The position numbers and the translations under genes are program-made. 64,000 nt of DNA. Source: Nannochloropsis salina CCMP1776. Its lineage: Eukaryota > Sar > Eustigmatophyceae > Eustigmatales > Monodopsidaceae. The stretch spans positions 521,585 to 585,584 of the forward strand of contig SDOX01000017.1 in assembly GCA_004565275.1 (NCBI GenBank), in the 5' to 3' direction. The notes under the pieces are model-generated. The model was not told the DNA's origin, did not search any database, and was given only the letters and a program-made list of their open reading frames with translations. This document shows, in pieces, positions 19,193 to 29,341 of the stretch; the first letter of the stretch is position 1; each line of letters begins with the position of its first letter.

Positions 19193-21724
19193 TTACATCT
19201 CCACCAACACCGAATTTTCCAAGTAACGGCCAGCTGTTGGCATGGGGGACCCTCCTCCATTCATCGAGGATATGGGCCCTAAATTGACAGCGGGCAGAAC
19301 ATGAGGGACTACCTCCTCCGCACCTTGTCGCCCCACGTCGTCGGCCCGCATGATCAGGGGATGGATAGCGGGGGGATCCCCGAGGGAGGATGGCGTGGTC
19401 GACGCGGCGGGAATGAAGACAAGCTGTGCATCTAGAGAGCTCTTCCCGTTCTGGGTCGTCACCGAGGCCCGCGCATGCTCCCCTCCACACTTTCCTCCTT
19501 TTTTACCTCCCACCCTTGCGGCCTCTGCGTCGCTCGGTCGTTTCCGCTTTCGGCCCCCTCCTGAGGCCTTTTTCCCCCTTCCATTAGGACCTGAGAAAGA
19601 ACCCGTGGCATCCGCATCCGTGAGGTGAGCCTCCCCGCCCCCATGCCCACTGAGACCGGCGCCCCCGGGCTTTGAAGGGTCAAAAGTACGAGACGCAGCC
19701 AGCTTGTGATGGGAGGAGGGGAGCAAATGGCTCAGGGGCAAGGCCTCATGCGACTCCCACAACGTCCTGTAGGCGTTCATGGCTTCTTGGTAGCGGTCCC
19801 GAGGGAAGGTCGGGGCGATGCGCTGAATTGCGTCCGCAAGGGCCGCCTCCAGTTCGGGTCCGGGGGGTCGAAGCGTGATGCCCGTCAAGAACGTTCCGCG
19901 AACTTTCCTGACGTCGGCAACTGCAAAGGAAGATTCGCAGGCAGAGGAAGCAGCGGCGGTGGTGGTAGGCGGCAGGGGATGTGTCGAGGGATCGCTGTCT
20001 GGGGCCCGCGGCAACGAGGGGGGGGAAGTAAAGGGAAGGGAAGAGGAGCGTCCAGGAGCCAGGGCCTGCCCCACCCCATTCTTGCCGCTTGCGCTCTGAC
20101 TCCCGACATCCTCCGTCGATCTTCCTCCCTCCAACTCCTCTTTCTCCCCCTCCCCGCCCATCCGAGCTATCTCTCCTCCCAAGCCTCCCGGCCCCAGGCC
20201 TGCCCGCCCCCTTCTCGGCACCCGCATCGGGTGAATGCGCACCGTGCACTCCCTCCGCCACTCTCGGCCCTGCTTCAACGCTCGAAGCCCCGCTTCGTCG
20301 ACTTCTTTCATCCGCGTCATTCCTTTGGCGACGGCGAACCAGGTGTTCGCCTCGGTGAGGGGCTTAAGGCCCAGGCAGGGGGGTCCGAGCAGCTTCAGGA
20401 TGAAGGTCCAGATGCTGTGGCCGCCCGCCTGCTGCGCATCCGTGACCACGTACCCATCCGGGTCGGTTTCTGTCACTGCCACCAATACCCGGAGGAAGGC
20501 CTCCACGTCCACGCCCGTCCCCCTCCCTCCCTCCCTCTTCCCTTTCTTTCCCCCTTTCCCCGCCTTTCCTCCAAGCCCCCCCTCACCCTCGACCCAACCC
20601 TCCACATTCTCTCCCTCCCCCATCGCTCCCTGCGGCGTCGGCGGCCCTCGGGGCTGATAGTGCGGATGGAGCAAGCCACTGTCTCCCCTCACCTGCGCCA
20701 CTGCCTTCACCAGGGCTTGAAAGGGGTTCTCTTCCTTCTTCGCCAGCGCCTCCTCCGCGGCCGCCGTCCTCCACAAATTCCGGCGCCGGCCTCCGTGCGG
20801 GCCCGTCAGCCTATTGTGCACGCATATGGGCCTTTGAATATCCAAGGGTTCGTGAGACATCCAGACGGTCGAGAGATACTCCTCCACCACTACGGCAAAT
20901 TGCGCCGGGCTTAGACCAGGGGCGACAGACGCGACGGCGGCCTGGAACTGGGGGTAGAAGGTGGGGTCGCGCATCGGGTCTTTCAAGGAGACGCCCACGA
21001 TGAAGGTACCCCGGACGGACACGGGCCCTCCCGAGGATCCCCTCGGGACCCGCATGAAATACTCGCTGCTCCGACATTCCCGCTCCCAGCGTATGGGCCC
21101 CAGGAGGGCGTTCAAACGCTCCGCTTTCTTTTCTCCCCACTGGCTCAAGGCCCGGGTCAAGCTCCGCCAGGTCCCGCTCTCGTTGGCTTCGGACCGGCCC
21201 AGGCAGGAAGAGCCAAAGAGACGGACGAGGTAACGCCATAGACTGTGCCCTCCCACCAGGGTTTCGTCCGTGACTATAAAGCCCTTAGGGTTCGGGACCA
21301 CGAGGGCCCCGACAACGAGGAGGAGGGAGTCGATATCGACGGGCAGCCGGAGCGGACGGGGTTGGTAGTTGGGGAAAAGCAGGTAGCACGTGGAGTGCCG
21401 GTCGGGCAAGGCTGTAGAAACGGCGTGCGACGGGGGAAGCGTGCCCGCGCTTGTTCCTGAAGGTGGCCCTCCTTCTCTCGGATTGCTTTGAGAGCTCCAT
21501 GGGGTCTCTACCTCCGAGTTCGTGCTGCCTTCTGTCGTGACTGTCGGTAGGGGTGGGCCATCGGATCCTACTTGTGCTGCCTGCGCCACAGTCGAGGCAG
21601 TGGTGTGGTCATGGACATGTCTGCCAGCGACATCTTCATGCTTGGCTATTTCCGACGTCTTCTCTGCATCCTTTGTCATCCTGAATCTGGTGTGTTGCAA
21701 AAGGGGGGGTTGAGGAGGGTTCAC
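19193..21724 (-). CDS. Orphan protein with a tandemly duplicated unknown domain
   Basis: A single frame of 843 residues, or 828 from the second Met (MTKDAEK). It carries the same unknown domain twice, at residues about 130-296 and 406-663. Matching blocks are GFIVTDETLVGGHSLWRYL / GYVVTDAQQAGGHSIWTFI, then SSCLG / PPCLG, then TWRSLTRALSQ / TWFAVAKGMTR, then WEREC / WRREC, then FMRVPR / PMRVPR. A low-complexity insert follows in the second copy, then VRGTFIVGVSL / VRGTFLTGITL and TVWMSHEPL / TLWESHEAL. The C-terminus has a strong basic cluster (GRKRKRPSD, GGKKGGK) like a nuclear signal. I do not recognise the family. Conserved Trp, Cys, Gly-Gly-His and Arg positions suggest a folded, possibly DNA- or protein-binding module, but that is inference. 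The start is divergent from the WAPL gene. Confidence 0.75.
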   Translation of the reverse strand: MNPPQPPLLQHTRFRMTKDAEKTSEIAKHEDVAGRHVHDHTTASTVAQAAQVGSDGPPLPTVTTEGSTNSEVETPWSSQSNPREGGPPSGTSAGTLPPSHAVSTALPDRHSTCYLLFPNYQPRPLRLPVDIDSLLLVVGALVVPNPKGFIVTDETLVGGHSLWRYLVRLFGSSCLGRSEANESGTWRSLTRALSQWGEKKAERLNALLGPIRWERECRSSEYFMRVPRGSSGGPVSVRGTFIVGVSLKDPMRDPTFYPQFQAAVASVAPGLSPAQFAVVVEEYLSTVWMSHEPLDIQRPICVHNRLTGPHGGRRRNLWRTAAAEEALAKKEENPFQALVKAVAQVRGDSGLLHPHYQPRGPPTPQGAMGEGENVEGWVEGEGGLGGKAGKGGKKGKREGGRGTGVDVEAFLRVLVAVTETDPDGYVVTDAQQAGGHSIWTFILKLLGPPCLGLKPLTEANTWFAVAKGMTRMKEVDEAGLRALKQGREWRRECTVRIHPMRVPRRGRAGLGPGGLGGEIARMGGEGEKEELEGGRSTEDVGSQSASGKNGVGQALAPGRSSSLPFTSPPSLPRAPDSDPSTHPLPPTTTAAASSACESSFAVADVRKVRGTFLTGITLRPPGPELEAALADAIQRIAPTFPRDRYQEAMNAYRTLWESHEALPLSHLLPSSHHKLAASRTFDPSKPGGAGLSGHGGGEAHLTDADATGSFSGPNGRGKKASGGGRKRKRPSDAEAARVGGKKGGKCGGEHARASVTTQNGKSSLDAQLVFIPAASTTPSSLGDPPAIHPLIMRADDVGRQGAEEVVPHVLPAVNLGPISSMNGGGSPMPTAGRYLENSVLVEM

Positions 21725-22636
21725 TCGATAATATCCGACGCCCTACTTACAAGAACGTCCCCGCCACACAGGCGCACGACAGCGCAGACACACGGACACA
21801 AGACCAAAGATATTGAACCTTTCGAAATTTGTCTACAAACTATATCCCGAAAGGGTGGAAACAGGCCCCTAGGACGGAACACTCCCGCGGCACCAGGGCA
21901 ATCCAGCGTCGGGTGTAGCCAACGTGAGGGGACAGCATTGGGGGGCCGCTACCAAACTGCCACTGTAAGGGAAAAGACATGTCTCAAAACGTGCAATGAC
22001 TCGTCCGCACGGTGTGTAACCGTTGTATGTCTATACTCTGTGGACGGTGGTGTCCTTCGTTCTACGCAAGGCGAGATGCGTGCATTTTTCACCTTCGAGC
22101 AGGAGGGCGGGAATGATTCCGTAATCCTTTTCGTGGCAAGAGGGCTACATTTTGTCATGTCCAATCATAATCTATTTTGATTTTACGCTGCCGCACGAAA
22201 TAAATGATTTTTATTTCATGTTACTGAATACGATGGCATTTGAAATTGTGGAAGTCCTAGTTTCAGACGGTATTGCAGGAAACAGGACTATGCACGGGGC
22301 GTGAGCACGGCGATGCTTGCGCCCGTCTCGACCCCAAAAATAGCTTTGGTCAAAGAGCTGTCCGATAAGCGAGCATTCAGCTCACACGACGTAATGGTGA
22401 ACGTGTGGCGAAGGGCTGTATGTACATTTTCGTGAGTTGCGCAGGTTTTTGACTTGTCCATGGTGCACCTTTGTTTGTTGCTTCCCTAACGGCGAGTGTT
22501 CCATGGGAACGTCACTATGCTTGTCTTTTTGTTCCTGGAGAACGTGTTGCGAACACAACCGCCCTCCATCTCACAGACTCGTGAACTCACACATTATCAC
22601 ATGCTCAGAAGGGAATCCTGCAGTTGCGCAGGGGCC
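21725..22636. promoter_or_regulatory. Divergent intergenic region, duplicated-domain gene / WAPL
   Basis: About 0.9 kb between divergent start codons. Open frames here, including the N-terminal extension from 22496, have no family features. It should hold both promoters; no element is assigned. Confidence 0.4.
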
Positions 22637-25600
22637 ATGGATGCCTTTGAGTTTGTGGAGGACGAGGGAGGCAGGGCGCCGAGTGCTGTTGCTCCGGCGA
22701 CGGAGGATAGAGGTAGGGTGAGAAATGACCCCGCATCTGCAGGCATAACATCGACTGTCGTCGAAAATACCGAGCAGACCATTGACCTTCCTCCCATGGG
22801 CGCCGCCACTGCTGTTTTGTTTCGACGAAAACGTGCCAGAGCATGCGCAGCCAGAACCAGGGAGGGAGGTGAGGAGGAAGAAGTCGCCCTTGGAGGGCCA
22901 GGAACAAAATGTGGAACAACCCTGTCTGCACCTCCAGTCCTGAAACAATACACATCTTCTGCTCTTCGACACGCGGTCAAGTCCTCCCCCTCGTCGCCCC
23001 GCCCCCGTGGTTTCTCCCCTACCCCTGCCAAGGGGGAGATTACCTCTTCAGCGTCCAAACGTCAGGCTCGGGCCTTCGATGCGCTTCGCGCAAATTTCGT
23101 CACCTCGCACCGGCCAGCACGTCTGCAACCCTCTACAGGCCGCTTGGTTTCCACGCCTCCTTCCTCCGCCCCTTCCATCGCCATCACTTCCTCCGCTCGT
23201 GCCCCCGCCCCGGTGCCGAACCTCCTCGCTTCCTCCCCGCCACCCACCCCTCCCGTGAAGCCCTCCAGACCCACCCTGGCCTCCACCGCCGACAATCCCA
23301 AGACCGACGCAAAACATGAAGCGACGGTCACCACCCCCTTTCTCGCTGTGCCCAGATTTCCCCGCTATCCGAAGCCCGCATTCCACCCCCCACCCACCAC
23401 CAGCAGCCTTCCCTCCTCCTCCCCCTCGCACACTTCCTCCCAGCCTTCCTCCGCCTCCGCACCTCCCACCGCCGCCCTCGGGCCAGGTGTCCCCCCCCTG
23501 TCCCTCCCCTTCGCAACCCCTCCTCCCCCCCCTCCTCCTCCCTCCCTCCCGCCCAGTCCCTTCGGGGCCCACCCCTCCCCCCTCCCCTCCCGGTCCACAT
23601 GAACCCCCTGGACGACCCTCTCCCCGACCTCCTTCGCCTCCTGGACGCAGCCGGTCCTGGACAAGCCAGTCGCGCCCTCCGACGGACCAAGGCCCTCGAG
23701 TTCCTGAAGACGGTGGGTTCCCCCCTCGTGCGGGCTTACTTCCACCAACACCCTTCCACAGGACTCGGGAGGGCGAAAGCATTGCCCGCTTGCGGATACG
23801 TCGGGCGGGGAGCGGCCGTGGCCCAGCTGTTTGCTGCGCTGGGCGCAGCGATGGCGCCGAGGGGGAAGGGAGGGAGGGAGGGAAGGAAGGAGGACCGGGA
23901 GGAGGAGGAGGTGCAGGCGTGCCTGGTGGGCGGGGTTTTTTTCCTCTTGAAAAATGGCGCGAACCGGGAGCAGGTGCCACGGACGGTGGTGGCGGGCACC
24001 GTAAGGTTGCTCCGGGAGTCGGGGGAGGGGGAGGAGGGGAGACGGAAGCGGGGAGGACGGGGAGGAGGGGAGGGAGGGGGAGGAAGGGGAGGAGGAGGAA
24101 GGGGAGGAGGAGGGGGAGGAGGCGAAGGAGGAGGAGGGGGAGGAGGCGAAGGAGGAGGAAGGGGAGGAGGAGGGGGGCCTCGGTTTGGGAGACGAAAATT
24201 TGCGGCGGTTCGGTCAAGTCTGTGGGAGGAGGTGAAAGCGCTAATAGCGGAGGAGGAGGAAAAGACGATTGAGGAGCTGGGAGGGGTGGGGAAATTAGGG
24301 GTGGGGCAGCTGGCCTTGATGACGATGCGACGGTTGCTGAGAGAGGAAGGGAAGGAGGACGAGGAGGAGGACGAGGAAGAGGGAGAAGAGAGGGAGGAGG
24401 GCGATGTGGAGGGGGAGGATGAGGAAGCGGAGGAGGAGGGGGAGGAGGACGAAGTGGTGGATGTGGAGGAGGAGGGGAGAGACTTCGAGAGGCAGGGTTC
24501 TAGGAGCGGGGGGGGTCGCCAAGGAGGGAGCGGTGCTCCCGGACGAGGGGCAGGGAAGGAACGGGGCTGGCGGCAGGCGAGAGGGAGAAGGGGGGCAAAG
24601 GAGGGATGGGGAGAAAAGGCAGAGGGAGGGGAAGGGGAGGAAGGGCCCGGGTCGGCGGTCTGGCGGATGAAGGAATACCTCCGAAGCGAGGGAGGGCTCC
24701 CGTTACTGGAGAGAATGGTGCGGGAGGGGATCCAGACCTGGAGGGTGGGCCTGGGGCAGGCAGGACGAGAGGGAGGGAGGGCGGGGGAGCTGTGTCTTCG
24801 GTTGGAGGTGGTGGAGTCGGCAGTGTACCAGAACGTGGACAACCAGGCCTACATGGGGAAGCCTCGAGGGGGGGGGGGGGAGGAGGGAGGGAGGGAGGAA
24901 GGAAGAGAGGGAGGGAGGGGGCGGGGCCCCTCCTCCTCAGAGTCCTTGGTCGAGACCTTGATGGCTGTGGTGCAGGTGTGCCTCGAGGGAGGGAGGGAGG
25001 GAGAGACGGAGGGAGGGAGGGCTGGAGCAGAGGACCAGGATGACGTCGTGGAGGAGGGAGGAGGGAAGGAGGGAAGGAGGGAGGGAGGGAGGGAGGGAAC
25101 GTCGAGGGACGCATGCGGGGAGGAGGTGTTGCTGAGCACGCTTCGGGTACTCGTCAATTTGAGCCACCTTAACCCCCAAGTCGTGCGTCAGGTGGCGGGA
25201 AACAAGGGCGTGGAAACGCTGGTCACCTGCTGGCTCTCCCACACGCGCCTTTCCTTCCTGAGGGAGGTGCGCGAGGCCACTTTACCCGAACCTCCTGCCT
25301 TTTCTCCATCCTCCTCACCCCGGGGCTCGCCGCTTCCTCCTTCCACCGCCACCGCTTCGGGCAATTCTTCTCCCTCCAGCGAAAAACCCCGACCGTCCCC
25401 GAGAAGGTCCTCAAGGAACACCCTCCCTCCCCCTCCCTCTCCGCCTTCCCCTCCGTGCTCCTCCGCCCAGGCGGGCCCGGGAAACGCTTCCTTTGACGTG
25501 CAGTTGCTGACGCTGACGGCCCTGACCAACTGCCTGGAAAAAGATGGGGAGGCGCGGAGATTGGTAGGGAGGCTGCGGGTGAAGCAGGGGGGAAGGTGCT

Positions 25601-27093
25601 GGCAGGTCGTGGAGGGGGTCGTGGCGGAGGAAGGGTCGATGGAAGGGAGGGAGAAAGACGTGCCTTTGGTAGGTTTCTTGACGCAGTGTTTGTTATTGTT
25701 GGTGAGGCCCTTCGCGGGGCAGCTGGCGAAGGCGTTGAAGCCCGAGACGACGAGGAGGGAAGGAGGAGGGGAAGAGGAGGAGGGGGAGGAGGAGGAAGAG
25801 GAGGCTTTCAGCAATAAGCAGGCGGAGGAGCTGGTGTTGGCGGGTTACACGGCCTTGCTCCTCGGGTGCATGATGAGGGAAGACGCCCCCAACCGGAACG
25901 CGATCCTCTCCTTCCTTCCTCATCACTGCCCCCACCTCCTCGTCCGCGTCTTGAAGGCCTTTCTGGCTTTCCAACAGTCCCTCGGCGTGCTTACCTCCTC
26001 TGTCATGGCCCCGGTGCTGGAGATGATCGCCGAGTTGGAGGCGCCCCCTATCTCTTCCCGCCTCCCTCCTTCCAGAAGCTCCACGTCTTCCTCCGACGAC
26101 GGCATCACACCGGCCCGAACCTCCTCCTCGTCCTCCCCTGCCCGCCCTTTCCCTGCCGCCGCGGCCCCCCGGTCCTTCCCTCCCCTTCCCCCTCTTCTCC
26201 TTCCTCCATCACCATTCTCCTCCTCGGTCCGTCTCCCCTCCTCGACCGTCCCGACCTCCCCCCCCCTTTCCTCCACGACCCTTCCCCCCACTGCCGCCAA
26301 GCCCGCTTCCAACCGCGGGCACCTCCGAAGTTCTTCCCCTCCCTTTCCCCCTCCTGCCTCCTCCCCTCCTTCCTGCTCTGCCCGGACGCGCCCTCTTTCA
26401 ACCTCACTCCCGTCGGAATCAGGGCCGGCGAACAGAAGCCTCCTTCCTTCCTCCTCCAACTCTCGAACCTCCCCCTCTTCCAACGGTCCACGAGGAGGAG
26501 GAAACGACACGTCCACGCCTGCATCGCAAGTCTCTGCGAGCTCGCGGGTGATCGGCCTGGAAGGGCGCCAAAAGCTGGCTTTGAAAGAAAAGAGGATCGG
26601 GGAGGTGGATGAGCAAGGGGGAAAGAAGAAGGCAGAGGAGGAGAAGGAGGAGGAGGAAGAGGAGGTGTTAGTGTTGGGAACAGTCAAGGTCCGCCGTGGA
26701 GGGCAAAAGGGTGGGCAGGCGAGCGGGACGAGGATGAGGAGAGGAAGAGGGGGAGGTACCAGGGGAGGGGAGGAAGGAGTACGGGGAGGAGGAGGGAAAG
26801 AGGGGCTGGCGGGGGGAGGAAGTCGTGATGGAAGCCCTTTCTCAAACCGGGGTGCTGGCGGGAGGGGGAGGCAGAAAGAGGGGCGTGGTTCTGCTCGGCT
26901 CGGTCGGGATGAAGGTGGAGGTGATGAGTGTAGAGGCACCTCGAGGGGGAGATCCCGGAAAGAGAAGAAGAGGAAGGAGGAAGGAGGGAGGGAGGGGGGG
27001 GGGGGGACCTCAAGGTGTTTGATTTCGATGGATAGGAGGGCGGAAAGAAGCCTCAAGAAGGTGCGTGAGGCAGAGCTTGCGAGGGACGATTGA
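22637..27093 (+). CDS. WAPL-like cohesin-release factor (reading frame broken in a C-rich tract)
   Basis: The N-terminal part (22637 to about 23590; MDAFEFVEDEGG, then a disordered Ser/Pro region) and the main part (from about 23557 or 23599 to 27093, 1164 residues from ATG 23599) are in different frames. They are joined either by an intron ending at CCCGCCCAG (acceptor before 23557) or by an indel in the C runs at 23490-23545. The main part follows the WAPL helical-repeat pattern: DDPLPDLLRLLD near its start, RTKALEFLKTVGSPLVRAYF, LRLEVVESAVYQNVDNQAYM, LSTLRVLVNLSHLNPQVV, VQLLTLTALTNCLEKD, LAGYTALLLGCMMREDAPNR and LLVRVLKAFLAFQQSLGVL. WAPL with PDS5 opens the cohesin ring during the cell cycle. 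Large Gly/Glu/Arg and Ser/Pro tracts interrupt the fold. Family is likely but not certain. Confidence 0.65.
23860..25110 (+). repeat. Purine-rich, strand-asymmetric tract with (GGA)n and (GGGA)n
   Basis: The plus strand is overwhelmingly G and A, with nested runs such as GGAGGAGGGGGAGGAGG around 24050-24170 and (GGGA)n around 25075-25100. It lies inside the WAPL coding frame and gives Gly/Arg/Glu-rich insertions. Polypurine mirror tracts of this kind can form triplex or G-quadruplex structures and are prone to length change. Confidence 0.85.
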
Positions 27094-27559
27094 TAGATGA
27101 GGACAGGGGGGCCAGGTGCCGAGGGACGCAAGAGTCGGTGGCGCGAGACGTAAGGGTCTCAGAACGAGCATGGAAAGAGGGAGGGGAAGAACAGGACGCC
27201 GTGAAAGCCTGCCCTTCAGAATGTGAATAAACGTACAAACTGCGATCAAAGAAAGCAAAAATGACCCACGACCCGCTGACTTTAACTCCTTCTTTTTCAC
27301 TTTCTTCCCTCCTTGCCCCTCCTTGCCCCTCCTCGCCCTCGTCCCCCGCCTTCCCCCCGACCCATCCGCTCTGCCCTCGAAACGGGGCAGAATCGAGGCC
27401 GGTACGAGAAACACCCACGCTGCGGGGAAAAAACGGTCAGAGAAGGACGAAGAGGAAATGAAGGCAAACCGAGGACAGGGTCCTCCTCCCTTCCACCCCC
27501 CCACCTCGCCCTCCTTCTCACTCTACCCCGCAGCCCGTTTCCTCCTCCTTTTCCCCGCC
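27094..27559. other. Convergent 3' intergenic region
   Basis: Between the stop codons of the WAPL-like gene and RPL26. Pyrimidine-rich on the plus strand, no gene supported. Confidence 0.4.
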
Positions 27560-28072
27560 CTACGCAGATCCATCCAAAATAGAAGTTAAGGTGGTCTGGT
27601 ACTCCGCCCAGGCCGGGTCCTGCCCGGGCTCCGCAAGCTGGATGTTGTTCTTCCGTGCGGCAAGCTCGGCCCGCCCCTCCGCCCGGCGTTTCAAGATGGC
27701 TTCCCGGGATTTATCCAGGTACAGCTTGGTGATCCTGACGCTGGAAGCGCGGATGGGCACGGGGATGGTCGTGCTTGTCTTACCCGCTTCTTTCCCCCCC
27801 GCCTTCTCGCGCGTGATCCCTTCCACGTGGATGTAGTACTTCTTCCGGTCCACGCCAATCACCCTGCCCACTTTCTTTCGGTGGTCGCCCGCCGTCACCA
27901 CCACTTCATCCCCCGTGCGGACGGGAATGGATCGCACCCCGCCGTGCTCTGCCCGGAGTTCTTTGCTTAGAGGAGAGCTCATGATGGTGCGACGTTTGTG
28001 TAAGGGGGCCTTCACGTGCTTCAGGAAGGAGGTGCGCCGGCGTGCGGCTTGGGAGGAGCGATGGTTCCCCAT
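27560..28072 (-). CDS. RPL26: Cytosolic large-subunit ribosomal protein L26 (uL24)
   Basis: One exon of 170 residues. The eukaryotic L26 signature is clear: [19 protein letters not shown], the KOW segment [36 protein letters not shown], and [20 protein letters not shown]. It sits at the peptide exit region of the large subunit. The Met at 28072 puts 30 residues before MSSPL, as in other eukaryotes, so this start is preferred over the Met three codons upstream. There are two small differences: a short Lys/Gly insert ([10 protein letters not shown]) in the middle and a C-terminal extension of about 25 residues beyond the usual end. The start codon directly follows GGCAG, a possible acceptor site; see the leader exon at 28342-28473. 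Confidence 0.95.
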   Translation of the reverse strand: MGNHRSSQAARRRTSFLKHVKAPLHKRRTIMSSPLSKELRAEHGGVRSIPVRTGDEVVVTAGDHRKKVGRVIGVDRKKYYIHVEGITREKAGGKEAGKTSTTIPVPIRASSVRITKLYLDKSREAILKRRAEGRAELAARKNNIQLAEPGQDPAWAEYQTTLTSILDGSA

Positions 28073-28341
28073 CTGCCACAAAAAAGTGCAAAAAAAGATT
28101 GTGAGATTTATCGTCTCGTGTCAAGTCTTGTGCATCGCTCTTCCCACCCGACAGACATTTCAATACGGGCACGGTGAGCCGCGCCAAACCAATTTGCCGC
28201 GACCTTGACATAACGCATGTGTGCACCTTGGATCACCCAAATCCCTTTCTACCATCTGTAAAGACATATCTGTATTTGCCATACATATCTATGTTTGCCG
28301 TACTCTGTTGCAGAGTCGTTGTTGTACTTTGATTCACTTAC

Positions 28342-28473
28342 CACAATCGTCTGACGTCTGCTAGTGCTCAAGCCCGAGTCGCAGCTGGGTAGAGGCGCGG
28401 AGGGGACGAAGGCAGTACAAAGACCCGCACATATGGCCGCCACGGTAACGAGGACAAGGGATCGTCGTCCCAT
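28342..28473 (-). CDS. Orphan first exon: signal peptide plus plastid transit peptide
   Basis: 44 codons from ATG 28473, ending in phase 0 at a consensus donor (GTG|GTAAGTG). The peptide starts MGRRSLVLVTVAAICAGL, a textbook signal peptide core, followed by CTAFVPSAPLPS, the Ala-Phe motif and Ser-rich stretch used for import into complex red plastids. The next convincing coding sequence on this strand is RPL26, whose possible acceptor (GGCAG before 28072) is also phase 0, but a plastid leader on a cytosolic ribosomal protein makes little sense. The exon may belong to a gene whose other exons I cannot find, be a remnant, or encode a short unspliced protein (about 76 residues). Confidence 0.5.
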
Positions 28474-28874
28474 TTTTGAACGCACTTCGTTCAGTGGGGG
28501 GGAAAGATTGAGAGATGAGACAAGACGTTGAGAGATGAGTGGCATGCCATTAGCGCACATGCGTAGCTGAACTTGATACACAAGAACGGCCGCAGACCCA
28601 GGCATAGACCCCAGGCTAATGCCGCCCTCCGCACCGACACTTGACACATCTAGACGTGAAATGCCTCAAAATTATGATATTATCCTCTGGATGTGGGATT
28701 TATATGAGACAAGAAGGCCATGTCTGACTTGAAAGCGGGGCAAGGCGACCAGGGCCGGCTTGGCTAGCTCGGAGGTGGGATGAATGGCCACCCCCAAATT
28801 CGTCGTTAACGGTACTCGAGAAGAGTGGCTCCCCTCTGATCTCAACAGCAAAAAGCACGCACATCCTCATATGA

Positions 28875-29258
28875 CTATTCAGGCATGCGATCGGGCCAAG
28901 GGAGGTGATTCGGACCGAAGGAGATCCCAAAAGCCTGGAGCCACTCGACACGTCTAGAGGCAACATCTCGCCCTCGCCCGAGTATCTTTAACGCCCTTGG
29001 ATTGCCATGCTTCACGCCCTTGACAAATACCAGTGCCTGTAAGAAAAGCAAAGGGACGGGCCGCAGGGAGGAGAGGCGTGACGCAAGGATGCTGTCGTGT
29101 AGGTTGAACTCGCTCTGCCGCGGTGTATTTTGCAGCGGAAATGTACCAAGAGAAAGGGAAGATGAGGGGGGGGGGGGCGAATACGTAACTGCGAAGCGAC
29201 TTAGTCTGACACACTTTACCCCGCCCACATGCGCATGTGCAAGCACAAAGGCTTGCAT
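28875..29258 (-). CDS. Candidate small two-exon gene, unknown product
   Basis: A strong acceptor (CTTTTCTTACAG) precedes an exon of 53 codons plus stop (28875..29036) reading ALVFVKGVKHGNPRALKIL and ending in DRMPE. A possible upstream exon (29220..29258, starting MQAFVLAHAH, donor GTAAAG) joins in phase 0, for 66 residues in total. More 5' exons are possible. The exon could instead be the terminal exon of another minus-strand gene; the RRVEWLQAFG segment is only vaguely RAP-like. No family is recognised. Confidence 0.3.
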   Translation of the reverse strand: MQAFVLAHAHVGGVKCVRLSRFAVTYSPPPPSSSLSLGTFPLQNTPRQSEFNLHDSILASRLSSLRPVPLLFLQALVFVKGVKHGNPRALKILGRGRDVASRRVEWLQAFGISFGPNHLPWPDRMPE

Positions 29259-29341
29259 TTTCTTCCCATTGTCTAATGATCTAGAATTTTGATTACTTCT
29301 AATGGCTATGCTATTTGTCCGCAGTATTTACACAAATTTGC

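Noticed and set aside
24040-25110. Treating the GGA/GGGA runs as a CRISPR-like or minisatellite array
   Set aside because: There are no constant repeats with unique spacers; the runs are irregular simple sequence inside an open coding frame.
28073-28473. Calling the plastid-leader exon as the first exon of RPL26
   Set aside because: The phase fits, but L26 has its normal N-terminal length from its own ATG and is a cytosolic ribosome protein.
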